Below, piece after piece: positions 45,021-53,384 of a stretch of 64,000 nt of DNA. Positions within the stretch are counted from its first letter, which is position 1. Every line of letters starts with the position of its first letter. Source of the DNA: Rikenellaceae bacterium (GTDB lineage Bacteria; Bacteroidota; Bacteroidia; Bacteroidales; Rikenellaceae); the NCBI GenBank assembly GCA_017442365.1, contig JAFRZW010000007.1, forward strand, positions 248,001 to 312,000, read 5' to 3'. Both the position numbers and the translations under genes were made by a program. The notes below the pieces were generated by a model. The model ran no database searches. It saw only the letters and a list, made by a program, of their open reading frames with translations, and had not been told where the DNA came from.

Positions 45021-45051
45021 ATTGCCTTTGACGCCAAAGAGCCTTGAATCG

Positions 45052-45264
45052 TTATTTCTTTCTCATTTTGCGCAGGTTGCGGATGGTATAGATGATCGCC
45101 ACCACAATCAGCAATGGGGTGCTCCAAATCTCAAACCACGACGCTGCGGGGTTGAGCGTGTCGGTCGCATAGCGGTAGAGAATGAACGATCCCCACAGCA
45201 TCAAAAATATGACCAGACAGATCAGCACCGAAACATAAATATGACGCTCTTGTTCCTTGTTCAT
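45052..45264 (-). CDS. Small two-span membrane protein, unknown
   Basis: A 70-residue protein with two hydrophobic segments (about 9-30 and 42-60), a charged N terminus (MNKEQERHIY), and a basic end (RNLRKMRKK). No family was recognised. It lies between aspS and rarA on the same strand, with a nested hairpin upstream (45286-45331). The size and clean membrane pattern support a real gene, but there is no stronger evidence. Confidence 0.55.
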   Translation of the reverse strand: MNKEQERHIYVSVLICLVIFLMLWGSFILYRYATDTLNPAASWFEIWSTPLLIVVAIIYTIRNLRKMRKK

Positions 45265-45285
45265 AGCGCTCGTTTATTGTTGTGC

Positions 45286-45331
45286 AAAGCCGAAAATGTA
45301 CCCACCGCTCATCGTGGGACACTCTCGGCTT
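45286..45331 (-). terminator. Nested hairpin after aspS
   Basis: AAAGCCGA/TCGGCTTT form an outer stem and CCCAC/GTGGG an inner stem. There is no good T tract on the minus strand, so this may be a weak terminator or a processing/stability element in the 83-base gap before the small membrane protein. Confidence 0.5.
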
Positions 45332-45346
45332 TACACTTTTTATAAT

Positions 45347-47101
45347 TTAGTTCTTAGGCTCAACCAGCTGCAAGCACAACTCTTCGAGCTGAGCGGGGTC
45401 GATTGCTGACGGTCCGTCGAGCATTACGTCGCGGCCCGCGTTGTTCTTCGGGAATGCGATGTAGTCGCGGATCGACGAGTCGCCACCGAACAACGAGCAC
45501 AGACGGTCGAAACCGAATGCCAAACCACCGTGAGGAGGCGCACCGAACTTAAATGCGTTCATCAAGAAACCGAACTGCTCCTCGGCAGCCTCGGGCGTAA
45601 AGCCGAGCGTGTCGAAGATCTGAGCCTGCAACTTGGGCGAGTGGATACGGATCGAACCGCCACCAATCTCCGTACCGTTGCAAACGAAGTCGTAAGCATT
45701 GGCGCGCACACGTGCCGGATCGCTCACGAGGAACTCAACGTCCTCGGGCTTGGGCGAGGTGAAGGGGTGGTGCATAGCGTAGTAACGCTGAGTCTCGTCG
45801 TCCCACTCGAACATCGGGAAATCGACAACCCACAGCGGAGCGAACTTCTTGGGATCGCGCAGACCCAGACGCTCGGCAACCTCCAAACGCAGGGCGCACA
45901 ACTGAGTCAGTGCCTTGAACTTCGCACCGCACAGAATCAGTACCAAATCACCTGCCTCGGCACCCGCCTTGTCGGCCATAGCCTTAACCTCGTCGGGCGA
46001 GTAGAACTTATCCACCGACGACTTAACGCCGCCCTCTTCAACACGAATCCAAACCAGACCCTTAGCACCCACCTGCGGACGCTTTACGAAGTCGGTCAGC
46101 GAGTCGATCTGCTTGCGGGTGTAGGCAGCGCAACCCTTAGCTGCAAAACCTACAACATACTCCGCATCGTCAAACACCGAGAATCCGTGTCCCTTAGCCA
46201 GCTCCGTCAGGTCAGCGAACTCCATACCGAAACGCAGGTCGGGCTTATCCGAACCGTAGCGCTCCATCGCCTCGATCCACGGCATACGCTGGAAAGGCTC
46301 CGTAAATTCGATGTCGAGCACCTCTTTGAACATATATTTTGCCCAACGCTCGAAGATCTCCAATACGTCCTCCTGCTCGACGAACGACATCTCGCAGTCG
46401 ATCTGAGTGAACTCGGGCTGACGATCGGCACGCAGGTCCTCGTCGCGGAAGCAACGTACGATCTGGAAATAACGGTCGTAACCAGCCACCATCAGCAGCT
46501 GCTTCAAGGTCTGGGGCGACTGAGGCAGAGCGTAGAACTGATTGGGGTTCATACGGCTCGGAACAACGAAGTCGCGCGCACCCTCGGGGGTCGATTTGAT
46601 CAGATAGGGGGTCTCGATTTCGAGGAAGCCCTCCTTGTCAAGGAACGTGCGCACTGCCTGAGCCATACGGTGGCGCAGGATCATTGCACGCTGCAAGGGG
46701 GGACGACGCAGGTCGAGGTAGCGGTAACGCATACGCAGATCGTCGCCACCGTCCGAGTTCTCCTCGATGGTGAACGGAGGAGTCTGTGCCACGTTGAGAA
46801 TGGTCAGCTTTTCGGCAGCCACCTCGATATCGCCCGTTGCCATTTTGGGGTTCTTCGACTGACGCTCGATAACGCGACCCGTTACCTGAATGACATATTC
46901 ACGACCCAGCTCAGCCGCAGCCTCGCGAGTCTCAGCGGGCGAGTTCTCCTCGACTACAATCTGGGTGATACCATAGCGGTCGCGCAGGTCGATAAAGGTC
47001 ATTGCGCCGAGGTTGCGCACCTTCTGCACCCAACCGGCGAGGGTTACTGTTTCATTGACGTTGCAGCTTCTCAGACAGCCGCAAGTGTGAGTTCTGTACA
47101 T
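45347..47101 (-). CDS. aspS: Aspartyl-tRNA synthetase
   Basis: Class IIb aminoacyl-tRNA synthetase that charges tRNA-Asp. The N-terminal OB-fold anticodon-binding domain begins with RTHTCGCLR and [14 protein letters not shown]. The class II catalytic motifs are present: motif 2 [18 protein letters not shown] near 215-233 and motif 3 GLAFGFDRL near the C terminus. A GAD insertion domain lies between, as in bacterial enzymes. At 584 residues it is full length. Whether it is discriminating or also charges tRNA-Asn cannot be told here. It has its own promoter. Confidence 0.97.
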   Translation of the reverse strand: MYRTHTCGCLRSCNVNETVTLAGWVQKVRNLGAMTFIDLRDRYGITQIVVEENSPAETREAAAELGREYVIQVTGRVIERQSKNPKMATGDIEVAAEKLTILNVAQTPPFTIEENSDGGDDLRMRYRYLDLRRPPLQRAMILRHRMAQAVRTFLDKEGFLEIETPYLIKSTPEGARDFVVPSRMNPNQFYALPQSPQTLKQLLMVAGYDRYFQIVRCFRDEDLRADRQPEFTQIDCEMSFVEQEDVLEIFERWAKYMFKEVLDIEFTEPFQRMPWIEAMERYGSDKPDLRFGMEFADLTELAKGHGFSVFDDAEYVVGFAAKGCAAYTRKQIDSLTDFVKRPQVGAKGLVWIRVEEGGVKSSVDKFYSPDEVKAMADKAGAEAGDLVLILCGAKFKALTQLCALRLEVAERLGLRDPKKFAPLWVVDFPMFEWDDETQRYYAMHHPFTSPKPEDVEFLVSDPARVRANAYDFVCNGTEIGGGSIRIHSPKLQAQIFDTLGFTPEAAEEQFGFLMNAFKFGAPPHGGLAFGFDRLCSLFGGDSSIRDYIAFPKNNAGRDVMLDGPSAIDPAQLEELCLQLVEPKN

Positions 47102-47168
47102 AGTTGTATCTGTTATTTTTGTTTTGTATCGGTTTTTCGCACATTCAGTCTATGACTGATGCAACTGA

Positions 47169-47176
47169 CAAAAATA
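47169..47176 (-). promoter_or_regulatory. Promoter -7 box of aspS
   Basis: Minus-strand TATTTTTG, 67 bases before the aspS start, leaving a leader of about 60 bases. Confidence 0.5.
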
Positions 47177-47239
47177 CAAAATTACTCCCAACCGACAATC
47201 ATTTCGACCCCAAAAATAACATTTTGCGACGAAATAATT

Positions 47240-47267
47240 TTGAATCTTGAATTTTGAATCTTGAATT
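47240..47267 (+). repeat. Heptamer tandem repeat, 4 units, at the tadA promoter
   Basis: TTGAATC-TTGAATT-TTGAATC-TTGAATT directly upstream of the TACCTTTG box at 47272. The array occupies the place where the -33 element would lie. Confidence 0.8.
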
Positions 47268-47271
47268 TATA

Positions 47272-47279
47272 TACCTTTG
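47272..47279 (+). promoter_or_regulatory. Promoter -7 box of the TadA-like deaminase
   Basis: TACCTTTG (TAnnTTTG), 29 bases before the chosen ATG at 47309. It excludes the earlier in-frame ATG at 47261. Confidence 0.55.
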
Positions 47280-47308
47280 TGCTAAGTAAAATTACAATTT
47301 TGCCAATT

Positions 47309-47764
47309 ATGGAACTCAATCCCACCCTCGCAGAGGACGAAAAATTTATGCGTCAGGCAATAAATGAGGCTCAACGTGCGTTATTAAAGGAAGAGATACC
47401 GATCGGGGCGGTGGTCGTTTGTGGTGGGCGTGTGATTGGACGTGGCCACAACCTGAGCGAAACCCTCGGCGACGCTACGGCTCACGCCGAGATGCAGGCT
47501 CTGACAGCCGCTGCATCGTCGCTCGGAGGTAAGTACCTGCCCGAATGTACGCTCTATGTTACGGTCGAGCCGTGTGTGATGTGTGCAGGAGCCTCGGCGT
47601 GGTGCCAAGTTGGGCGTGTGGTGTGGGGAGCCGACGATCCGAAGCGTGGTTCGAGCCGCCATACACCGTCGCTCTTTCACCCTCGAACGAAGATCACGCG
47701 CGGGGTGCTGGCGACTGAATGTGAGGCGTTGATGACCGAATTTTTCAAAAAACTGCGCCGCTGA
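47309..47764 (+). CDS. Nucleoside deaminase, probable tRNA-specific adenosine deaminase TadA
   Basis: A 151-residue zinc deaminase of the CDA superfamily. The zinc/catalytic motif HAE is at residues 59-61 (ATAHAEMQA) and PCVMC at 88-92. TadA converts A34 to inosine in tRNA-Arg(ACG). The size fits TadA, although guanine deaminase-like enzymes share the motifs. The start is the ATG at 47309, since the promoter box at 47272 lies downstream of the longer frame's ATG. Confidence 0.87.
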   Translation: MELNPTLAEDEKFMRQAINEAQRALLKEEIPIGAVVVCGGRVIGRGHNLSETLGDATAHAEMQALTAAASSLGGKYLPECTLYVTVEPCVMCAGASAWCQVGRVVWGADDPKRGSSRHTPSLFHPRTKITRGVLATECEALMTEFFKKLRR

Positions 47765-47788
47765 TTTTGGATTGTATTTAGATTTTAC

Positions 47789-47796
47789 TACTTTTG
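47789..47796 (+). promoter_or_regulatory. Promoter -7 box of the TPR protein
   Basis: TACTTTTG, 81 bases before the ATG at 47877. Confidence 0.55.
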
Positions 47797-47876
47797 TCGA
47801 GATAAAGCCACCTGTGATGGGGCACTGAACTAAGAAATTACGAACTAAAAATTATTAATTACAAAAAACAAAAACG

Positions 47877-48830
47877 ATGAAAAAGGTATTTTTAGCAGTT
47901 GTTGCGTTGTTTGCAATCGGTTCGATTTCGGCTCAGACCGCTGAGGACGTTACCGCTAAGTTCAACGAGGCCGCAAACCTGATGAACGCTAAGGATTTCG
48001 CTGGTGCAGTTGCAGCACTGAACGAGGTTGTTGCAATGAGTGCCGATGTTGAGGGCACTGAGGCTACCGCAGAGCAGGCTCAGACCTACATTCCCACTTG
48101 CTACTTCCAGGCTGGTTTGAAGCAGGCTCAGAGCCAGCAGCTGGACGAGGCTCTGGTTAATTTCCAGAATGCAGCCGAGACCGCTGAGCTATACTCGAAT
48201 CCCAAGATTATGCGTAACGCTAAGACGATGATTGCTCGCGTCTATACGATGAAGGGTGGTTCGGCATTCAACAATGGCGATTATGCTGCTGCTGCCGAGG
48301 TATTTGCTAAGGGCTTTGAGGCTGACCCCAACAATACCAAGTTAGGTCTGAACCTGGCAAAGAGCTACTATGAGTTGGGTAAGTTCGACGAGGCAGTTGA
48401 GGTTCACAAGTCGATTTTGGCTCAGACTCTGCCCCGTTTTGCAGCTGACAAGGCTCAGGCTAAGGTTGATATGACCTACTACTTCACCAAGAACATCGCT
48501 GAGATGCAGCAGGCTGAGGAGGTTGATAACGAGGCTATCTTGGCATTGGTTGAGAAGTGGGTAGCTGCTGATGCTGCTGACGCAACTGCAAACAAGATGC
48601 TCGTTTCGCAGCACTTGGCAATGAAGAACTACGATAAGGTAATCGAGCTGGCTGAGGCTGTTGCTGCTTTGCAGGTTGAGGAGGCTGACAAGTCGGACGT
48701 TTACTATTCGTTGGGTATGGCTCACAACGCTAAGGAGCAGAAGGCTGAGGCTATCGCAGCTTTGAAGAAGGTTACCGCTGGTAACGCTGCTGCTGCCGCT
48801 AAGACCGCTGTTGCTGAGTTGAGCAAGTAA
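47877..48830 (+). CDS. Secreted tetratricopeptide-repeat protein
   Basis: A 317-residue exported protein with a signal peptide (MKKVFLAVVALFAIGSISAQ). It is made of helical, Ala-rich TPR-like repeats such as FNNGDYAAAAEVFAKGFEAD and YYELGKFDEAVEVHKSIL. TPR arrays scaffold protein complexes. No enzymatic part is seen. The codons are strongly biased to GCT and GAG, suggesting high expression. It has its own promoter and a terminator (48862-48891). Confidence 0.85.
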   Translation: MKKVFLAVVALFAIGSISAQTAEDVTAKFNEAANLMNAKDFAGAVAALNEVVAMSADVEGTEATAEQAQTYIPTCYFQAGLKQAQSQQLDEALVNFQNAAETAELYSNPKIMRNAKTMIARVYTMKGGSAFNNGDYAAAAEVFAKGFEADPNNTKLGLNLAKSYYELGKFDEAVEVHKSILAQTLPRFAADKAQAKVDMTYYFTKNIAEMQQAEEVDNEAILALVEKWVAADAADATANKMLVSQHLAMKNYDKVIELAEAVAALQVEEADKSDVYYSLGMAHNAKEQKAEAIAALKKVTAGNAAAAAKTAVAELSK

Positions 48831-48861
48831 TTCGTTGCAAACACTTAATTACTCGGATAAT

Positions 48862-48891
48862 GCCCGATCCCTTGTGGGGTCGGGCTTTTTT
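48862..48891 (+). terminator. Intrinsic terminator of the TPR gene
   Basis: GCCCGATCCC and GGGGTCGGGC form a 10-bp stem (one G-U pair) around TTGT, followed by seven Ts. Confidence 0.92.
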
Positions 48892-48892
48892 T

Positions 48893-49032
48893 ATTCACAA
48901 TTCACAATTCACAATTCACAATTCGCAAGTCGCAATTCGCAAGTCGCAATTCACAATTCACGATTCACAATTCACAATTCACGATTCACAATTCACGATT
49001 CGCGATTCGCAATTCACAATTCGCAATTCACG
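48893..49032. repeat. Heptamer tandem array, 20 units
   Basis: Twenty perfect-length 7-base units with consensus ATTCRCR. Ten are ATTCACA, the rest ATTCGCA, AGTCGCA, ATTCACG or ATTCGCG. The array starts right after the T tract of the TPR gene terminator. Open frames across it encode a heptapeptide repeat only because 7 and 3 are coprime, and are not called as genes. Confidence 0.95.
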
Positions 49033-49146
49033 ATATTTTTCTTTAATTTAATTGAATCAAAGGATAGTTTCTTGTTCCATTAAGTTGCACGCCCTGCGGG
49101 GTGTGTCTTCTAATTGTCATTCAGAGCGACAGCGAAGAATCTAATT

Positions 49147-49174
49147 TTGAATCTTGAATTATGAATTATGAATA
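49147..49174 (+). repeat. Heptamer tandem repeat, 4 units
   Basis: TTGAATC-TTGAATT-ATGAATT-ATGAATA, just after the 3' end of the M16 peptidase gene. Confidence 0.75.
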
Positions 49175-49185
49175 ACAAAGAAATA

Positions 49186-49212
49186 GCCGCGCCCGAATGG
49201 ATCGAGCGCGGC
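49186..49212 (-). terminator. Probable terminator of the M16 peptidase gene
   Basis: GCCGCGC and GCGCGGC form a 7-bp stem with a 13-base loop, followed on the minus strand by TATTTCTTTG, a broken T tract. Confidence 0.6.
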
Positions 49213-49238
49213 CAAATTCGCGTATAGCGTATAACGGA

Positions 49239-52040
49239 TTACTCCTCGGGATTCATTACAACCAGAGCCGAGTTGCCGCTATTGATGATCTTCGAAGCAA
49301 GAGCCTTGATCTGCTCTGCGTTCATACCCTCGACTTTCTCCTGATAGCCGGTGAACATATCCGCACCATCAACGTGCAGGTTGTTCAGCGTGCCGCTCCA
49401 AGCCGAGTTGTTCTTGATGTTATCCAAGTGCTGCTTAACCATATACTCCTTGATGGTATTGATTTCGTCAGCCGTCGGACCCTCTTCGGCCATCTTCTTC
49501 AACTCGTCCTTAACGACGCCGATCAGCTCCTCAGCAAGCTCCTTGTTGGTGTCGAACTGAACGATGAAGCGAACAGCCTCAACGGGACGACGCGAGAAAC
49601 CGCCACCGCAACCAACGCTATAAGTACCGCCACGCTCCTCGCGGATCGAGGTGGTGTAGCGCTGACGCATAATCTGCTGCAAGAAGCTGAATGCGAGCAT
49701 ATTGTCGAGTGTTACGGGAACGTCTGCGTTGAACGAGAGCGAAATGGTGGTCTTAGGCATCGACATCTTGGTTGCGAAGGTGTTGTTCACCTCGCCCTTC
49801 CACCAACGTACGCCGTCGTCCTTCCAAGTCTTGCGATCCTTCTTCTTAGCCGATGCGGGCAGCGAGCCGATATACTTCTCAACCAGCGGCTGCAACGTTG
49901 CGGGATCGATGTTACCAACGAAGGTGAAGGTGAAGTCGGCAGCGTTGCCATAGACGGTCTTGAACAGCTCGGGCATCTTCGCGAAATCAACCTTCTCCAA
50001 CTCTGCCAAGCCCATCATACCACGACGCGGGTTGTTGTTGTAGAGGGTCTTGTTGTACTCCTTCTGGAAGGTGTACATCGGGTTGCTCTCGACGTTTTTG
50101 AGCTGGGTTGCGAGCATATCCATCAGTACGCCGAAGTCCTCCTCGCTCCAACGGGGTGCGTTGAAGTAGAGCCACATCAGCTGCAACTGAGTTTCGATAT
50201 CCTTGGGCGAGCAGGTACCCGAACCGGTAGCAGTGTAGTCGTCCATCGAGAATGCGAAACCAACATCTTTGCCTGCCAACTGCTTTTGCAGGTCGGTAGC
50301 CTTGAACTTGCCGATACCCGACTGCTCGATAGTCATATCGATCAGAGCAGCGGTGTAGATATCCTCAGCAGCTACGAGCGAAGAACCACCCAGAGCCTTA
50401 GCCGAAATGCGCAACTCGTCAGCCTTGAAATCGGTCTGCTTGACAACGACCTTGATACCATTCTTCAAAGTCCAAACCGTCGAGCCGAACTTGTCGGTCG
50501 TGGTCTTCACTACGGGCGAGCCCTTCAATACGGTGCCTTCGGGGATCAGAGGCTCCTTCACTACGTTGTCCTCGTAGGGCTTCAACTCCGCGCCACGTAC
50601 CTTATTCATAATAGCCAGCACCTCCTCGTTGGTCGGAACGGGAGCCTCGGCCTTCTCGGGAGCGGTAACGATCACCACGTTATCCTTCTGCTTGAAGAGC
50701 TCCTTTGCCATAGCGTTGAGCGAGTTCAAATCAAGCATCGGCACGATCTGCTTAACAAGCTCATACTCGGTCTCAGCCGACGGAATGGGCGAATTGGTGC
50801 GGAAAGCATTCAGATACTTCCAAACCAGCTCACCATTGCGGCGGTCGTTTCGGTTGTCGTAACCCTTCTCATTCGAGCGCAAAACCTCAGCACGCTCGCG
50901 CTCCAACTCCGACATCGTGAAACCGAAACGCTGTGCCTTCTCAACCTCAGCGTAGAGAGCCTCAAATGCCTTTTCAACCTCGCCGTCGCGTGCAATAGCG
51001 ATTGCCTGCATAACGTCCTGATAGTCGGTCAGTGCGCCGTAAGCCGAACCCGCTGCAACGAACGGAGCGTTGGGCTGCTGAGCAATATCGGTCAGACGGT
51101 TGCTGAGCATCGAGCTGATCATCTCGATTGCCAGATTAGCCACGAATGCCTGAACCGTGTTGTTCATCTCCTTCGGTACGGGATCGTGCTTGATCATCAT
51201 CATAACGCGGGTCGAGGTCATCTCGGGATCGGTTGCAACGCAAACCATAGGCTCGTCGTTACCTGCGATCTTGATCACCTGCTTGGGCTCGGGATTCTCC
51301 ACTGCGGGAATGTCCGACATCACCTTCTTGATCTTCTCGACCATCTCGTCGGCGTTGAAATCACCAACAACGACTACGGCCTGCAAGTCGGGACGATACC
51401 AGCGGTTGTAGAAATCCTTAATATCCTGATAGGTAAACGATTTCAGACCCTCGATCGAGCCGATGATGTTACGCTCGCCATACTTCGAGTAGTTCACCAT
51501 CACGGGGCGGGTCTTCTCGTTCAGACGCCAGTTAGCGTCGTTGCGCGTACGCAGCTCCTCGATGATCACACCGCGCTCGTTGTCGATCTCCTCGTGTTCG
51601 AGCGAGATGAAGTGCGACCAATCGTGCAGGATCAACAGACAGGTATCGACGATACCCTCACGATTCAGAGGCACGCTCGACATATTGTAGCAGGTCTGCT
51701 CCTGAGCGGTGAAAGCGTTGAGGTTAGCACCGAACTTCACACCCACCTTCTCCAAGTAGTTGATCAACATCTTGCCGGGCAGGTTCTTCGTGCCATTGAA
51801 AGCCATATGCTCCAAGAAGTGAGCCAGACCCTGCTGGTTGTCCTCCTCCTGAATAGCACCTACGTGGTGCAGAATGTAGAACTCGGCCTGCTTAGCGGGC
51901 TTGGCATTGCTACGTACGTAGTAGGTCATACCGTTGTCCAACTTGCCGGTTCTCACAGCTGTATCGGCCGGAATCACCTGAGCCGATGCCGAAGCTACGA
52001 ATGCTACGATCGCAGCTAAGGTTAAGAACAGTCTTTTCAT
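49239..52040 (-). CDS. M16 family zinc metallopeptidase (insulinase/pitrilysin-like), secreted
   Basis: A 933-residue protein with a signal peptide (1-20). It has two M16 halves: the active N-terminal domain carries the inverted zinc motif HFLEH (H74, E77, H78) with the later glutamate in NERGVIIEELR near 155, and the C-terminal half is an inactive M16 domain. Together they form the clamshell seen in pitrilysin. It should degrade peptides in the periplasm. No promoter was seen in the 36 bases between it and the XRE gene, so it may be co-transcribed with XRE and DUF2975. Confidence 0.94.
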   Translation of the reverse strand: MKRLFLTLAAIVAFVASASAQVIPADTAVRTGKLDNGMTYYVRSNAKPAKQAEFYILHHVGAIQEEDNQQGLAHFLEHMAFNGTKNLPGKMLINYLEKVGVKFGANLNAFTAQEQTCYNMSSVPLNREGIVDTCLLILHDWSHFISLEHEEIDNERGVIIEELRTRNDANWRLNEKTRPVMVNYSKYGERNIIGSIEGLKSFTYQDIKDFYNRWYRPDLQAVVVVGDFNADEMVEKIKKVMSDIPAVENPEPKQVIKIAGNDEPMVCVATDPEMTSTRVMMMIKHDPVPKEMNNTVQAFVANLAIEMISSMLSNRLTDIAQQPNAPFVAAGSAYGALTDYQDVMQAIAIARDGEVEKAFEALYAEVEKAQRFGFTMSELERERAEVLRSNEKGYDNRNDRRNGELVWKYLNAFRTNSPIPSAETEYELVKQIVPMLDLNSLNAMAKELFKQKDNVVIVTAPEKAEAPVPTNEEVLAIMNKVRGAELKPYEDNVVKEPLIPEGTVLKGSPVVKTTTDKFGSTVWTLKNGIKVVVKQTDFKADELRISAKALGGSSLVAAEDIYTAALIDMTIEQSGIGKFKATDLQKQLAGKDVGFAFSMDDYTATGSGTCSPKDIETQLQLMWLYFNAPRWSEEDFGVLMDMLATQLKNVESNPMYTFQKEYNKTLYNNNPRRGMMGLAELEKVDFAKMPELFKTVYGNAADFTFTFVGNIDPATLQPLVEKYIGSLPASAKKKDRKTWKDDGVRWWKGEVNNTFATKMSMPKTTISLSFNADVPVTLDNMLAFSFLQQIMRQRYTTSIREERGGTYSVGCGGGFSRRPVEAVRFIVQFDTNKELAEELIGVVKDELKKMAEEGPTADEINTIKEYMVKQHLDNIKNNSAWSGTLNNLHVDGADMFTGYQEKVEGMNAEQIKALASKIINSGNSALVVMNPEE

Positions 52041-52076
52041 TGTTTTACAGTTGTTAATTGGTTGTTATTAAGTTAT

Positions 52077-52298
52077 TTACTCATTTTTAGGATCATCGGC
52101 GCGATACTCGATGATGTCGCCTGGTTGGCAATCCAATTCGCGGCAGATGGCTTCGAGCGTGGTGAAACGAATCGCTCGTGCCTTTCCGTTCTTCAAAATC
52201 GAGAGGTTGGCCTGCGTGATATCGACGCGCTCCGACAATTCGCCAAGCGACATCTTGCGCTTGGCCATCATTACGTCCAAGTTGATAATCAATGCCAT
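52077..52298 (-). CDS. XRE-family helix-turn-helix regulator (YozG-like)
   Basis: A 73-residue Cro/C1-type DNA-binding protein. The helix-turn-helix is MSLGELSERVDITQANLSIL. The C-terminal LDCQPGDIIEY block is typical of the short regulators paired with DUF2975 proteins. On the minus strand a run of nine Gs (52312-52304) sits 5 bases before the ATG, at the position of a ribosome-binding site. It lies 50 bases downstream of the DUF2975 gene. Confidence 0.9.
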   Translation of the reverse strand: MALIINLDVMMAKRKMSLGELSERVDITQANLSILKNGKARAIRFTTLEAICRELDCQPGDIIEYRADDPKNE

Positions 52299-52303
52299 AT
52301 CTT

Positions 52304-52312
52304 CCCCCCCCC
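52304..52312 (-). promoter_or_regulatory. G9 homopolymer at the ribosome-binding position of the XRE gene
   Basis: Nine Cs on the plus strand, read as Gs on the transcript, end 5 bases before the XRE start codon. Homopolymers of this length are prone to slippage, which could change spacing or expression. Confidence 0.55.
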
Positions 52313-52348
52313 GTTGTTTCCGTTTGCAATATTCATAATATCAATAGG

Positions 52349-53080
52349 TTAGATGGTTAATTTTTGTTCTTGCGTCATATCGTAACCGATGGCAAATGCC
52401 TCGGCAATCAACAGAATCATAATACCCATCAGCACGTCCCAGAAATCGACCGAGAACGAGGTGTCGAGTATCACTGCACTGCCTTCGAGCAGCTTGGCAG
52501 CCTTATTTACAGTCAGATAATTGATCAGCGCACTCAGCACAGCGCAGACAATCAACAACGCTCCAATGATGCGTGTGCGCACAAAATTCTTGCGATCAAA
52601 GACGTTTTCGCTTTTGATACTGCGACGCAATGAGCGTATAATAAGGAACATCATCACTACAATTACGGCATAGCCTATCACCAGAAGCCACGAGCAGATG
52701 AATATTGCGGGTGTGCCCATCAGTGTCGTCAGCCCTTTCCAAAGCGATCCGTCGAGAATCGTGTTGTTATTTTCGACCATCAGATCGACGCGATTGATAC
52801 GTGCTTTGAGTTTGGTCCCATCGGGAAGGGTAGGGTTGTTGAGTTCGATGTCGATCTCCGAATCGGCGCTCGGCAGATCGTAATAGACTCCCACCCAATA
52901 GTTCTGATTGCCATAGGCTTGTTCATTAACTATTTGGTCGCTCACGCGATACCCGTCGCGGAACCCTTTTGCCAAACCTGAGCCGAGAGTTCCGAACCAG
53001 AAACTTGCAATGATAGCCGCAAAAAAGGCGATGTAGAGTGCCAAAATGCGGCGTTGCAGATTTTTATTACCTTTTTTCAT
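52349..53080 (-). CDS. DUF2975 membrane protein
   Basis: A 243-residue protein with four hydrophobic segments (about 12-32, 120-150, 165-190 and 210-235). The cytoplasmic block SIKSENVFDRKNFVRTRIIG between the second and third is the DUF2975 hallmark. An extracytoplasmic loop of about 80 residues lies between the first two. In many bacteria DUF2975 genes are followed by a small XRE regulator, as here, suggesting a membrane sensor-regulator pair. Function is unknown. Confidence 0.88.
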   Translation of the reverse strand: MKKGNKNLQRRILALYIAFFAAIIASFWFGTLGSGLAKGFRDGYRVSDQIVNEQAYGNQNYWVGVYYDLPSADSEIDIELNNPTLPDGTKLKARINRVDLMVENNNTILDGSLWKGLTTLMGTPAIFICSWLLVIGYAVIVVMMFLIIRSLRRSIKSENVFDRKNFVRTRIIGALLIVCAVLSALINYLTVNKAAKLLEGSAVILDTSFSVDFWDVLMGIMILLIAEAFAIGYDMTQEQKLTI

Positions 53081-53106
53081 ATATGTTGTTATGCTATTTC
53101 GACTTG

Positions 53107-53114
53107 CAAATATA
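53107..53114 (-). promoter_or_regulatory. Promoter -7 box of the DUF2975-XRE operon
   Basis: Minus-strand TATATTTG, 26 bases before the ATG at 53080. Confidence 0.6.
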
Positions 53115-53299
53115 TGAATTTAGTTGCGATTATCAAAATAAATTTATCGAAATTCGATATTGACTATCAATTATCTCGTCCAATAGTCGAACGTGGTCGA
53201 GCTGTCGAGTCGATTAGGTGGGTGCGTGTGAAGAGTCTGTGTGGCACGCGAGGTTACTCAATCTATGACAAATCGCCCGTTGCAATGCCATTCTGTGTG

Positions 53300-53338
53300 T
53301 CAAAATGTCAGCAAAATCGCGCTGGCACACCATTTGTT
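53300..53338 (+). promoter_or_regulatory. Candidate sigma-54-like promoter and upstream repeat of htpG
   Basis: TGGCACACCATTTGTT at 53323-53338 has GG and GT separated by 10 bases, the -24/-12 spacing of RpoN promoters (consensus GG-N10-GC). Just upstream, TGTCA occurs twice with 3 bases between (53300-53310), a possible regulator site. No TAnnTTTG box was found before htpG. Confidence 0.4.
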
Positions 53339-53384
53339 AATAGTTGAGCACAGAAAATAATGTTAAAAAAACGATAATACTACT

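Larger units (their letters stand above)
49033..49238. other. Gap between heptamer array and the M16 peptidase gene
   Basis: Holds an AT-rich stretch, a CGCCCTGCGGGGTG mini-hairpin, a segment GTCATTCAGAGCGACAGCGA (49117 onward) that resembles a dispersed repeat phrase, the last heptamer locus (49147-49174), and the M16 terminator hairpin (49186-49212). No gene was seen. Confidence 0.6.
53081..53384. other. 304-base intergenic region between divergent DUF2975 and htpG genes
   Basis: Contains the DUF2975 promoter box (53114-53107) at one end and a sigma-54-like element (53323-53338) with a TGTCA direct repeat at the other. In 53150-53290 nothing was recognised: no ORF with family resemblance, no hairpin with a T tract. 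Confidence 0.6.

Noticed and set aside
48893..49032. CRISPR array
   Set aside because: The repeats are 7 bases with no spacers, and no cas genes are nearby.
48835..49083. Open frames encoding a repeated heptapeptide (TIHNSQF-like)
   Set aside because: Produced by translating the 7-base tandem array. They overlap a terminator and have no promoter or ribosome-binding context.
49197..52019. A 940-codon plus-strand open frame
   Set aside because: Antisense to the M16 peptidase, which has a signal peptide and zinc motif. The antisense product has no recognisable motif.
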